From: Pseudoalteromonas prydzensis
GTDB lineage: Bacteria > Pseudomonadota > Gammaproteobacteria > Enterobacterales > Alteromonadaceae
Assembly: GCF_011050055.1 (NCBI RefSeq)
Contig: NZ_DRGM01000143.1
Coordinates: 1-47,732, forward strand
DNA length: 47,732 nt
Reading direction: 5' to 3'
Part shown: in pieces, positions 9,651 through 16,984 of the stretch
Position numbering within the stretch: the first letter of the stretch is position 1
Layout: each line of letters opens with the position of its first letter
The notes under the pieces: generated by a model
What the model saw: the letters and a program-made list of their open reading frames with translations, nothing else
What the model was told of the DNA's origin: nothing
Database searches by the model: none
Made by a program: the position numbers and the translations under genes

Positions 9651-10364
9651 ATGATCCGCTTTAATCGTGCCATTTCACCTTTTACCGTACTGAGTTTTGA
9701 CTTAGACGACACCTTATACAATAACCATCCGATTATTACAGCAGCCGTTCAAGCACAGATAAATTACCTCAATGCACTGCCAAACTGGCAAGCACAAGGC
9801 AAAGACTTTTGGCAACAATGCCGTGAGCAGGCGCTACTGGATAACCCCGAGTTAGTCGACAATGTTACGCAATGGCGCAAAAGCACTCTGCGTACAGCAC
9901 TGGCAAAGCTCGGTTATAAAAACGCAGAGCTCGAACGCCATGCTAATAATGCGTATCAAGCATTTGCTGATGCCCGCAGCCAAATTGTGGTGGATGATAA
10001 AGTGCTCGATTTACTTTCACAACTGAGTAAACGCTATCGCTTAATTGCTATTACCAATGGTAATGTAGAAATCGAACGTTTTAACTTAAATGGTGTATTT
10101 GAACTGGTTTTACAAGCAGGCATTCACGGTAAAGCGAAACCTCATAGCACGATGTTTGAGCAGGCCGCCGCCGCGCTTGGCGTACCAACTCGGCATATTT
10201 TGCACATCGGCGATAGTTTAGACACCGATGTACAAGGTGCACATAATGCGGGTTGTCAGTCACTTTGGTTAAATGACCAACCAGCTAAATATGCCTACAA
10301 AGGCTTAGCCGATATTGAAATAACTGATATTCAAGCGCTTAAACACTTTTTAAGCCAGCCATAA
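9651..10364 (+). CDS. yigB: HAD hydrolase of the YigB type
   Basis: A 237-residue HAD-superfamily phosphatase. Motif I is SFDLDDTLYNN with nucleophile Asp17 and acid/base Asp19, motif II is AITNGNVE, motif III is the Lys of GKAKPHS, and motif IV is HIGDSLDTDVQGA. In E. coli YigB (directly after xerC) dephosphorylates a ribityl-aminouracil phosphate in flavin synthesis and has broad specificity; the same order here supports the assignment, although the substrate is inferred. AAGGAG eight bases before the ATG fixes the start. Confidence 0.9.
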   Translation: MIRFNRAISPFTVLSFDLDDTLYNNHPIITAAVQAQINYLNALPNWQAQGKDFWQQCREQALLDNPELVDNVTQWRKSTLRTALAKLGYKNAELERHANNAYQAFADARSQIVVDDKVLDLLSQLSKRYRLIAITNGNVEIERFNLNGVFELVLQAGIHGKAKPHSTMFEQAAAALGVPTRHILHIGDSLDTDVQGAHNAGCQSLWLNDQPAKYAYKGLADIEITDIQALKHFLSQP

Positions 10365-10381
10365 TATTCTAGGAGCGAGCA

Positions 10382-11494
10382 ATGAAAGGGACTGCTGTTA
10401 CTAAACTGATCACGCTGCTGCTACTGCTATCAGTGGCACTTAATGGCTATTTATTGTGGCCACAGCAGCAAGCAACAGCCCCGCAAACAGCGGTTAAATT
10501 GTCGCCATCAGTTGTCGTTGCAAACAATCAGCAATCACTCTATCAGCAAGCTCTACAGCAATTTAATCAGCGACAGTTTACGGCTGCCTTAGCCAGCTAC
10601 CAAGCATTAACTACAAGCCAACCATTACAAGCTGAACAACTTTACTTTTTATGGTTGGATAAACTCGATAGCTGGTTAAAAAATAATGAGCTCACCGTTG
10701 CAGAGACTTTTTTGCAATTATTTTTAAACAGCTACCCATACGATATAAATATGTTGCAGCTCGACGGCGAACGTTTAGTGAAAAACCAGCAGCGGCACCA
10801 AGCTATTGTTGCGTTACTCTCATTGCAATCACTTGCCAATGAAAGCCAGCAAGCAGCCATTAATATGCGTTTAATACAATTGACTATCGCACAAATAAAA
10901 ACGCTTACAGAGCAGCACGCGTGGCAAAAAACCATCAATCAAACCTTAGTGTGGCTTGACTATGATAACGAAAATCCTAATTACTTATTCGCACTCGCTA
11001 ATGCGTATTACCATCTCGAGGATCTGCTAAGCGCGCAAGCAACATTAGAGCGCTTTCCTGTGGAACATCCATTACAAGCACAGGTTGCTGAATTACAAAC
11101 ACGCATAGCACAAGCGCAAAGCGGCATTGATCTAGTGCCATTACGTCCATACGGCGTCCACTATTTATTAGATATGCAAATCAACGATGCGCTCAACACC
11201 CAACTAATGATAGATACTGGGGCAAGCTTTACCGTATTACCAAATAACGTATTTCAAGCATTACGGCCAATACCCGACTATATTGATAGCTTAAACATCA
11301 ATACCGCCAACGGCCAAGTAATCGCAAAACGCTACCAACTTGATTCAATTTTAATTGGCCAGCAATACATTGAAAACTTTGAAGTGTTAGTAATTGATAA
11401 CCATAGTGGTTATGGATTACTCGGCATGAATTTTTTACAGTTGTTTAAATTTAATATTAATCAACAAACTAATCAGCTAGAGTTAGCTAAATAA
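10382..11494 (+). CDS. Membrane-anchored retropepsin-like aspartic protease with TPR-like middle
   Basis: A 370-residue protein with an N-terminal hydrophobic anchor (ITLLLLLSVALNGYLLW, about residues 11-27), an alpha-helical, Gln/Leu/Ala-rich middle resembling TPR repeats (about 50-245), and a C-terminal clan AA retropepsin-like domain. The active-site triad is MIDTGASFTVLP with Asp278, and GLLGMNFL forms the usual second signature. Such single-lobe domains work as dimers. The topology places the protease in the periplasm. Substrate unknown. AGGAG six bases before the ATG supports the start; three bases after its stop begins the HopJ ribosome site, so both genes are one transcript. Confidence 0.82.
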   Translation: MKGTAVTKLITLLLLLSVALNGYLLWPQQQATAPQTAVKLSPSVVVANNQQSLYQQALQQFNQRQFTAALASYQALTTSQPLQAEQLYFLWLDKLDSWLKNNELTVAETFLQLFLNSYPYDINMLQLDGERLVKNQQRHQAIVALLSLQSLANESQQAAINMRLIQLTIAQIKTLTEQHAWQKTINQTLVWLDYDNENPNYLFALANAYYHLEDLLSAQATLERFPVEHPLQAQVAELQTRIAQAQSGIDLVPLRPYGVHYLLDMQINDALNTQLMIDTGASFTVLPNNVFQALRPIPDYIDSLNINTANGQVIAKRYQLDSILIGQQYIENFEVLVIDNHSGYGLLGMNFLQLFKFNINQQTNQLELAK

Positions 11495-11502
11495 GGATGA
11501 CG

Positions 11503-11859
11503 ATGACACTCAACGATTTTTTAAGCCGTCTGGCTAATGAGCCACACACCATTGCATTTGCCGATACGATGGCAGTGATTGAAGCAAACTATACTTTTAC
11601 AGCCTGCGCATTCAATAACCACGGCTTAAAAAGTGCCGCTGGTGAAAATAATGGCTCATGTAAAATTTTTGCTTTTGCTAAACTGAACCAGCTAAGTAAA
11701 CAAAATACCCTAGATTGCTTTGGCGCATTTTATCGTGATGATGTACTTGGTCATCCTAATGAACACGATCACATGAACATTCGTACGTTTATGCTGGCAC
11801 CAGAAATAACCCCCTTCTTGGGCATTACTTTTGATGGCGAGCCATTAACAGCTAACTAA
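11503..11859 (+). CDS. HopJ-family protein
   Basis: A 118-residue protein matching the HopJ type III effector family: it starts MTLNDFLSRLANEPHTIAFADT, continues with IEANYTFTACAF and ends with the FGAFYRDDVLGHP...HMNIRTFML pattern. The name comes from Pseudomonas syringae, but the family is widespread in free-living marine bacteria and this window shows no secretion system, so a cytosolic household role is more likely. Two close ATGs exist (11497 and 11503). The second has AAGGA at five bases and is chosen. Its end overlaps the convergent GNAT gene by eight bases. Confidence 0.83.
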   Translation: MTLNDFLSRLANEPHTIAFADTMAVIEANYTFTACAFNNHGLKSAAGENNGSCKIFAFAKLNQLSKQNTLDCFGAFYRDDVLGHPNEHDHMNIRTFMLAPEITPFLGITFDGEPLTAN

Positions 11860-12262
11860 GTGATTTTTCCATAAAGTAGCGGGTGCCAGAGCAAGGATAA
11901 TTATCGAGTTGATATTTAACCTCATAACCACGGCGTTCATAAAATGGTTTAGCTTGAAAATCTAAAGTATCAAGCTGAACTTGCAGCGCACCTAACTGCT
12001 TACCCTTTAGTTCGATCGCGCTAAGTAACTTACTGGCTAAGCCTTGACCGCGTGCTTTTTCATCACACCAAAGCCAATTTATTTGTAACCAGTTACCAAA
12101 TAATTGAGCAGCGACAGCCGCCACCACTTGCTGATTTTCATCAACAAATTTACACCCCAATGGCAGTCTTTGGGCATCAAAGTGAGCTTGATTATAAGCA
12201 ACTATTTGCTCACGTAATAACTGTTCTAATATCTGTGAATCATCATTTTCAAACTGATACAT
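11852..12262 (-). CDS. GNAT family N-acetyltransferase
   Basis: A single-domain GNAT of 136 residues. Motif A is visible as WLWCDEKARGQGLASKLLSAIE (the R/QxxGxG/A acetyl-CoA pyrophosphate loop is RGQGLA), and motif B as FYERRGYEVKYQL near the C-terminus. It transfers acetyl from acetyl-CoA to an unknown amine. The size and the YERRGY ending resemble small stand-alone GNATs. No partner gene is obvious; the convergent hopJ overlap of eight bases makes antisense interference possible but unproved. Confidence 0.85.
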   Translation of the reverse strand: MYQFENDDSQILEQLLREQIVAYNQAHFDAQRLPLGCKFVDENQQVVAAVAAQLFGNWLQINWLWCDEKARGQGLASKLLSAIELKGKQLGALQVQLDTLDFQAKPFYERRGYEVKYQLDNYPCSGTRYFMEKSLS

Positions 12263-12308
12263 GGTCGCTGTTTACCAAGTTAAAAGGTCAGTTTAAATGA
12301 CTAACAAG

Positions 12309-12878
12309 TTAATACAAATGATTTTTACCATAAGGCACTTCAAGCATATTACTGGCCACTTTTTCACTCTGGCCACACATTTCATCGTATGCACTGGTGT
12401 GCCGCAATACCATTTGCGCATAACTAAGGTGGTCGAGTCGTTTTTGAATATGCAATGGACTTAAGCCACGGATAAACTCCCCCCTGCTCATCCGTTATAT
12501 ACCCAAACCACCTCAAGATGCGAGTTTCAGTTGGAATTAAAAGCGATTTAGGCAAGGCATTGATTGCAAGTAATAGTGGTTCTATTGTTAAAATCAATAA
12601 CGCAGTATAAATCGCTTTTAAACCAACCCATTGGGCGCTTCACAGGCACTTACTCTCATCGTTGTTACTTCTTAAAAGGGATTGCCATTCTTGCAAAGTA
12701 ACGCCTTGATATTAAGCCCCTGTGAAACGCTGAATTCTGTATATTGAGGTGGCTTGGGTATATAGTACTCAACATTATTGATCATCACCGACACATTGTA
12801 TAAAGCCATTTCCAATGAGTGAACAATGACTTTTTGCAAAGGCTGATGGTTTTTAAGTTCTGATAATTTAATCGCCAT
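12309..12878 (-). pseudogene. DUF6482 family gene interrupted by a MITE-like element
   Basis: Two fragments on the same strand read as one small DUF6482-like protein. The N-terminal 39 residues (12765-12878) run MAIKLSELKNHQPLQKVIV, then HSLEMALYNVSV, up to NNVEYY. The C-terminal 56 or so (12309-12490) carry GEFIRGLSPLHIQKRL and LRHTSAYDEMCGQ with a final LEVPYG. HSLE-x-ALY and RH-x-SAYDEM-x-GQ are what I recall as the family's conserved blocks. Between them lies 12496-12764, bounded by inverted repeats. Even with the insert removed and TATATA kept once, the frame reads ITDEQ then shifts at a run of six G (12479-12484); five would restore QGEFIRG. So the gene carries two lesions and is probably dead. 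The family's function is unknown. Confidence 0.72.
12496..12764. mobile_element. MITE-like non-coding element with terminal inverted repeats
   Basis: The segment begins TATACCCAAACCACCTCAA and ends with the complement of TATACCCAAGCCACCTCAA, 18 of 19 matching, and weaker similarity extends the arms to about 35 bp. TATATA stands at both ends (12496-12501 and 12759-12764), consistent with a TA-rich target duplication whose exact length cannot be set because it is palindromic. The core of about 257 bp encodes no transposase. It contains two internal fold-backs: TTAAAAGCGATTTA at 12537-12550 pairs with 12608-12621 (14 of 14), and GCGCTTCACAGG near 12638 pairs with CCTGTGAAACGC near 12719 (11 of 12). 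It splits a DUF6482 gene, which shows it inserted there. Confidence 0.78.
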
Positions 12879-12963
12879 GGTAAAACCCTTTTTACAGTGG
12901 ATTAAGTGATCTGTACGTTGCTTTGATATACTTTGATCAATTTAAACCGAAGCGACTTAATTT

Positions 12964-13656
12964 ATGAGCGAGAAAACTCGTCTAGCTAAATACCTTGCCC
13001 ATGCTGGCGTTTGTTCTCGTAAACAAGCCTCGCGGCTAATTGATGAAGGTGTGGTGAGCGTAAATAACCGCCCAGCCAATCATATTGATCACGTTGATGA
13101 TAACGACGATATACGTGTCAATAGCACGCGTATCCAAGGTAAAGCCGCACGGGTTTATTACGCTTACCACAAACCCGTGGGCATTGATTGCAAGCTTAAT
13201 CAACATGATCCAAGCAGCTTAATTCACCATCTACCAACAAATACCCGTGTATACCCGATTGGCAGGCTAGATAAAGATTCTCGTGGTCTGTTAATACTGA
13301 CTAATGATGGTGAATTTTGTAATCAGTTGATCCACCCTGACTTCCACCAACCAAAACGCTATTTAGTCACCGTTGACAAACCTTTGGATGACGACTTTTG
13401 CCAAAAAATGGCTCAGGGCGTTCCTGTAAATAAACAAATCACCTTACCCTGTACGGTGGAAAAAATAGCCGACTGCCAGTTCAGTATTATTTTAAAGCAA
13501 GGCCTTAATCGCCAAATCCGGAAAATGGCTCATTACTGTGGCTATACGGTGATTGATCTATATCGTGAGCAAATTAGCGACCTTAATCTGGCTACGCTCA
13601 ACCTCCCTGAAAACAGCTACCTTAAAATCAATAAATCCGATATTTTAAAAAATTAA
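12964..13656 (+). CDS. rluF: 23S rRNA pseudouridine synthase, RluF type (RsuA family)
   Basis: A 230-residue RsuA/RluB/E/F-family enzyme. The S4 RNA-binding domain covers residues 1-60 (RLAKYLAHAGVCSRKQASRLIDEG), followed by the catalytic domain with YHKPVGID, PIGRLDKDSRGLLILTNDGEF containing the catalytic Asp103, and the QGLNRQIRKMAHYCGYTVIDL block. The combination KPVGI-x-C and the GLNRQIRKM ending resemble RluF, which modifies U2604 of 23S rRNA in E. coli; RluB, RluE and RsuA differ there. It is shorter than E. coli RluF (about 290) because the basic C-terminal tail is missing. The ribosome site before the ATG is weak. Confidence 0.85.
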   Translation: MSEKTRLAKYLAHAGVCSRKQASRLIDEGVVSVNNRPANHIDHVDDNDDIRVNSTRIQGKAARVYYAYHKPVGIDCKLNQHDPSSLIHHLPTNTRVYPIGRLDKDSRGLLILTNDGEFCNQLIHPDFHQPKRYLVTVDKPLDDDFCQKMAQGVPVNKQITLPCTVEKIADCQFSIILKQGLNRQIRKMAHYCGYTVIDLYREQISDLNLATLNLPENSYLKINKSDILKN

Positions 13657-13687
13657 TTATTTTTTACACAAAACAGTTGCAAATAAT

Positions 13688-13726
13688 GATTACAGGTGTA
13701 ATCTTAATTTATAGATTACATTTGTA
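13688..13726 (+). promoter_or_regulatory. Twin BlaI-type operators (TACA-N2-TGTA)
   Basis: Upstream of the BlaI-like repressor gene lie GATTACAGGTGTAATC (13688-13703, 7-bp perfect arms) and a second copy, GATTACATTTGTAGGC (13714-13729). Both contain TACA-N2-TGTA, the core recognised by BlaI/MecI repressors, with centres 26 bp apart. Their location 13-40 bp before the start codon fits autoregulation. Seen in sequence; binding is inferred from the family. Confidence 0.75.
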
Positions 13727-13738
13727 GGCAACATATTA

Positions 13739-14113
13739 ATGATTGAATTATCGAAAGCAGAATTTGAAGTACTCGATGCACTTTGGTTGAGCTACCCAGC
13801 AACAGCGAGCCAAATTATTGAACGCTTAAGCGATGAAAAGCAGTGGCACGAAAAAACCATTAAAACCTTGCTCGGTCGGTTAGTTAAAAAAGGCGCTTTG
13901 AGCTTTGAAAAAGATGGCCGGCAATATATTTACACGCCCTGTATGGAACGTGCTGAATACACGCTAAAAGAAAGCCAAAACTTTATTGAGCGATTTTTTA
14001 GTGGCCGCATTGCACCTTTAGTTAGTGGTTTTGCGAAATCTGAGCAACTTTCTCAACAAGACATCAACGAGCTAAAAAAAGTCATTGATGACTGGGAAAA
14101 ACAGCAAAAGTAA
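13739..14113 (+). CDS. BlaI/MecI-family transcriptional repressor
   Basis: A 124-residue Penicillinase_R (BlaI/MecI/CopY) winged-helix repressor. The family pattern begins with LSKAEFEVLDALW, followed by ATASQIIERL and WHEKTIKTLLGRLVKKGALSFEKDGRQYIY, the recognition helix and wing, and then a dimerisation tail. In the known systems a BlaR1/MecR1 sensor peptidase inactivates the repressor. The next gene, nine bases downstream, encodes just such an M56 protein, so the pair is a sensor-repressor module. Two TACA-N2-TGTA dyads sit upstream. No beta-lactamase gene occurs in this window, so the regulated target beyond the operon itself is unknown. Confidence 0.92.
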   Translation: MIELSKAEFEVLDALWLSYPATASQIIERLSDEKQWHEKTIKTLLGRLVKKGALSFEKDGRQYIYTPCMERAEYTLKESQNFIERFFSGRIAPLVSGFAKSEQLSQQDINELKKVIDDWEKQQK

Positions 14114-14122
14114 GGATTTAAG

Positions 14123-15334
14123 ATGCTAGAAATAACCTTAAACTGGCTGATTGAGCAACAACTATTGCTCAGCATACTGATCGTTAGCCTGCTCATTTTA
14201 GAGCGCTATTTGTTAAAATGGCTCAGTGCAAACTTTGTCTATAAGCTATGGCTGCTAATACCCATCGCCCTGTTGCTTGCTAATTTACCAGCCCATTTAA
14301 AACCATTACAAAGTGCAGCTATAAGCACTATGTTGATCACTCCAAATCAAGCCTTGGTAGCTGATTTCAGCATTAATTGGGCGCTACTGTATGGCGTGGT
14401 ATTCAGCTTATTGGCTGTGATTGCCACGCTGACACACCAACGCTTTATCAAGCAACTGCGTTTGACTGCTCTTAATGATGAACAGTTTGCAAAGGATAAT
14501 CCAGGTATTCAGTTACTACAAAGTGATGCTATCAGTACACCGATGGTGATTGGTTTATTACGTACTCAGTTAGTGTTGCCAACTGGCTATTTGCAAAAAA
14601 CCGATAGCGTCTCATTAAAGCTGATCATTGAGCATGAACAAGTACATATAAAGCGTGCCGATAATTTGCTCAATATGCTGTTATTGATGACCACTTTGGT
14701 GTTTTGGTTTAACCCGCTAGCATGGATAGGTTACCTGAGTTTCAGGCGCCTACAAGAGCTGTCATGTGATGAAAAAGTTCTAATCAATAAGAGCATCCAA
14801 CAACGAATTTTATACAGCAAGGCCCTCATTAATTGCGCAGCGAATAGTCGTGCAGGCTTGATGGCTTATTCACACTATGGAGATAAAAACACTATGTTAC
14901 AACGACTCAATCAAATCAAACACAATGGCAATAGCTCAAGGGTTGCCAAGGGCGCACTGCTAATTTTTGCCGCAGGGATGTTAAGCAGCGTTGCTATTGC
15001 TAAACAGCCAGCAGCAAAAGCCGCACAGCAGTCGATTGCACCGATTATGCGAATTGAGCCTTTATACCCGATACAGGCAGCTGAACAAGGTATCAGCGGT
15101 TCAGTAGTATTAAAATACGATATTAGCCCAGCCGGAAAGACACAAAATGTGTCGGTTGTGAATGCCAAGCCTGAAGGGGTATTCGATAGAGAGGCAAAAA
15201 AAGCGTTAATGCAATGGCAATATAAGCCTTCTGATTCGGGCTTTAAAGATGTATTGGTACAGCTAGACTTTGCTATAGATAAAGATTACAAATCAGCAGA
15301 TCTTATTGAAAAGGTGACTGTTGCGGCTAAGTAA
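14123..15334 (+). CDS. M56 (BlaR1-type) membrane metallopeptidase with TonB C-terminal domain
   Basis: A 403-residue protein. Residues 1-115 hold three to four membrane helices, then a cytosolic zinc peptidase loop with HEQVH (His171, Glu172, His175) and the downstream LSCDEKVL Glu/Asp typical of M56, then a further helix at about 275-290 (GALLIFAAGMLSSVAIA). The C-terminal 90 residues are not a penicillin-binding sensor as in BlaR1 but a TonB-C-type domain (MRIEPLYPIQAAEQGISGSVVLKYDIS ... KALMQWQYKP). It should cleave or inactivate the BlaI-like repressor in response to an envelope signal. AAGGA seven bases before the ATG fixes the start. Confidence 0.88.
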   Translation: MLEITLNWLIEQQLLLSILIVSLLILERYLLKWLSANFVYKLWLLIPIALLLANLPAHLKPLQSAAISTMLITPNQALVADFSINWALLYGVVFSLLAVIATLTHQRFIKQLRLTALNDEQFAKDNPGIQLLQSDAISTPMVIGLLRTQLVLPTGYLQKTDSVSLKLIIEHEQVHIKRADNLLNMLLLMTTLVFWFNPLAWIGYLSFRRLQELSCDEKVLINKSIQQRILYSKALINCAANSRAGLMAYSHYGDKNTMLQRLNQIKHNGNSSRVAKGALLIFAAGMLSSVAIAKQPAAKAAQQSIAPIMRIEPLYPIQAAEQGISGSVVLKYDISPAGKTQNVSVVNAKPEGVFDREAKKALMQWQYKPSDSGFKDVLVQLDFAIDKDYKSADLIEKVTVAAK

Positions 15335-15355
15335 ATTTTAACAAGCGAAGACTCT

Positions 15356-15415
15356 AAAGCAAGCGCCTTATTTAAGCCGCTTGCTTTGGCGTTTTAGTTG
15401 TTTTTAAATACACAC
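15356..15415 (+). terminator. Terminator after the M56 gene
   Basis: A 10-bp perfect stem AAAGCAAGCG (15356-15365) and CGCTTGCTTT (15378-15387) with a 12-base loop is followed by GGCGTTTTAG and TTGTTTTT. It ends the blaI-like/M56 transcript and lies just before the convergent MAPEG stop. Confidence 0.75.
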
Positions 15416-15787
15416 AATAATCATGGCAACTGCGGTTGCTAACCCAACAAACCAGACTAATGAGCGCAGTACATCTAAATTTAGATAATAAAAAACACAA
15501 TATAAAGTACGCGAAATAATATGAGCAATAGCCAGTAATTCCGTGACTTGATGAACGTTATTAGTACCTAGAACTACGGCTAAAGCCACTGCAAATACTG
15601 CCAGTGATTCAAAGCAATTTTGATGTGCAGCCAAAGCTCTTGCACCAAAGCCCGTTAGTTTAGATTGTTGGTCACGAGGATGCTTATTGTCATAGCCATT
15701 TAGCTTGTTCATCGCAACTGCCACGGGTGCTTTGGCAAAGTAAGGCATCAACACAGCAAGCAGCGCACAAATTAATAAAATAGTCAT
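15404..15787 (-). CDS. MAPEG family membrane protein
   Basis: A 127-residue inner-membrane protein with four predicted helices. The loop after helix 1 carries NGYDNKHPRDQ and the RALAAHQNCFESLAVFAVAL motif of the MAPEG superfamily (membrane-associated proteins in eicosanoid and glutathione metabolism). The ARALAAHQNxxE block contains residues that contact glutathione in eukaryotic relatives, but the bacterial role is unknown; many bacterial copies have no proven enzyme activity. AAGGAGTAATA precedes the ATG. An intrinsic-terminator-like hairpin lies about 65 bp upstream on the same strand. Confidence 0.88.
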   Translation of the reverse strand: MTILLICALLAVLMPYFAKAPVAVAMNKLNGYDNKHPRDQQSKLTGFGARALAAHQNCFESLAVFAVALAVVLGTNNVHQVTELLAIAHIISRTLYCVFYYLNLDVLRSLVWFVGLATAVAMIIVCI

Positions 15788-15847
15788 TATTACTCCTTAT
15801 CGTTGTGCTCATCAACTTAACATAGCTAAGCGCATAGTGTAAAAAAC

Positions 15848-15893
15848 CGAGTAATAAAAAAGCCGCCGTTGCTTACTAAACAATAGCGGCTAA
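15848..15893 (-). terminator. Intrinsic terminator upstream of the MAPEG gene (possible leader attenuator)
   Basis: Read on the minus strand, AGCCGC...TTG pairs with CAA...GCGGCT around a short loop and is followed by TTTTTTATT. This is a textbook Rho-independent terminator oriented toward the MAPEG gene. No minus-strand gene exists above it: 16048-16929 is plus. ACTATA at 15910-15915 (TATAGT on the minus strand) could be a -10 box placing the hairpin in the MAPEG leader. Confidence 0.65.
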
Positions 15894-16047
15894 CAATAAC
15901 ATCACTTTAACTATAGCTCAGTGTGAGCATTTTGCAGCTGTGACATATTGTCGCAGTTGAGATATTTTCATTTTTACTATTCTTAGTTCGCTTTAGCACC
16001 CTTGCACTGGTAACGTATCCGCCTCTCTCACTTGCTATTTTTTCATT

Positions 16048-16929
16048 ATGATCTGGATCTTTTTAACTATTTTAGCTGCTTTTATGCAGTCATGGCGCAA
16101 CGCTTTACAAAGTAAGCTAAGTGCACATGTCAGTGTTGCAGGCGTCACTTTAGCGCGCTTTATACTGGCAAGCCCGCTTGCATTAGCTTATTTAATTGCA
16201 TTATATAGCTACCAAGATGCCCCCTTACCCTCTTTCAACCTTATTTTTATTGGTTATATTGTCGGCGCAAGCATAGTGCAAATTATTGCCACTGGGCTGA
16301 TGGTGAAATTATTTAAAATGAATAATTTTGCAGTCGGTGCGGGACTTGCGAAAAGTGAAGCGCTGGTTGCCGCCATTTTGGGAGTGTTGTTTTTTGGCGC
16401 GACGCTATCTTTACTCGGCTGGCTTGGCGTATTTCTTGGATCAATTGCAGTATTACTATTAAGTGGCATTACGAATATTAAGCACTTTAGCCTCAAAACC
16501 GCCTTGTTAGGTTTAGCCTGTGGCACCGCATTCGCCCTTTCTTCGTCATGGATACGTGAAGCAAGCCTAAACTCAGGCCTGTCGTTTCCTTATTCAGCAG
16601 CATGGGTTTTACTGCTTATTATTAGCCTACAAACCATTATGCTTTGTGGCTATATTGCAGTAAAAGAGCGCCCTACATTTCGCGCTATGTGGGCACATAA
16701 AAAAACCACCAGTGCAGTGAGTTTCTTTAGTTGTGTCGGTTCGATTGGCTGGTTTAGTGCGATGAGTTTACAGCATGTCGCCTATGTTAAAACCTTAGGA
16801 CAAGTGGAAGTGTTTTTTACTATTTTGATCTCAGTGTTGTGGCTCAAGCAACCATTAAAACGCCAAGACAGCGCAGGGCTGCTATTAATTGCCATTGCGG
16901 CGGTGTTAGTGATGTTGCCTTCGATCTAA
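16048..16929 (+). CDS. EamA/DMT-superfamily transporter
   Basis: A 293-residue integral membrane protein with about ten helices arranged as two EamA repeats (first repeat to about residue 140, second from about 150). It begins MIWIFLTILAAFMQSWRNALQ, and the second half has the SSWIREASLNSGLSFPYSAAW segment. The last helices contain TLGQVEVFFTILISVLWLKQ, the conserved end of the drug/metabolite transporter family. Substrate unknown: export of amino acids, nucleobases or other small metabolites is typical. No good ribosome site precedes the ATG. A terminator hairpin follows the stop. Confidence 0.87.
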   Translation: MIWIFLTILAAFMQSWRNALQSKLSAHVSVAGVTLARFILASPLALAYLIALYSYQDAPLPSFNLIFIGYIVGASIVQIIATGLMVKLFKMNNFAVGAGLAKSEALVAAILGVLFFGATLSLLGWLGVFLGSIAVLLLSGITNIKHFSLKTALLGLACGTAFALSSSWIREASLNSGLSFPYSAAWVLLLIISLQTIMLCGYIAVKERPTFRAMWAHKKTTSAVSFFSCVGSIGWFSAMSLQHVAYVKTLGQVEVFFTILISVLWLKQPLKRQDSAGLLLIAIAAVLVMLPSI

Positions 16930-16937
16930 GCAACAAC

Positions 16938-16973
16938 GGCGGCTCACTGTAACGTGGCCGCCTTTCATTTTTT
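16938..16973 (+). terminator. Terminator between the EamA and sugE genes
   Basis: GGCGGC (16938-16943), a bulged T, and CAC pair with GTG and GCCGCC (16954-16962) around loop TGTAAC, followed by TTTCATTTTTT. It ends the plus-strand EamA gene; the reverse orientation lacks a good T-run, but convergent sugE ends 12 bp further on. Confidence 0.75.
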
Positions 16974-16984
16974 AATCCACTGAA

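Noticed and set aside
11503..11859. Evidence for a type III secretion effector
   Set aside because: The family name is historical; no secretion genes, chaperone or promoter motif are present in the window.
12309..12491. A stand-alone 60-codon minus-strand gene
   Set aside because: It starts beside the MITE end, has no ribosome site, and its sequence continues the DUF6482 fragment on the other side of the insert.
12672..12764. The end of the upper DUF6482 fragment as real protein
   Set aside because: From 12764 down the reading frame runs in the inverted-repeat element, so IPKPPQYTEF onward is not native sequence.
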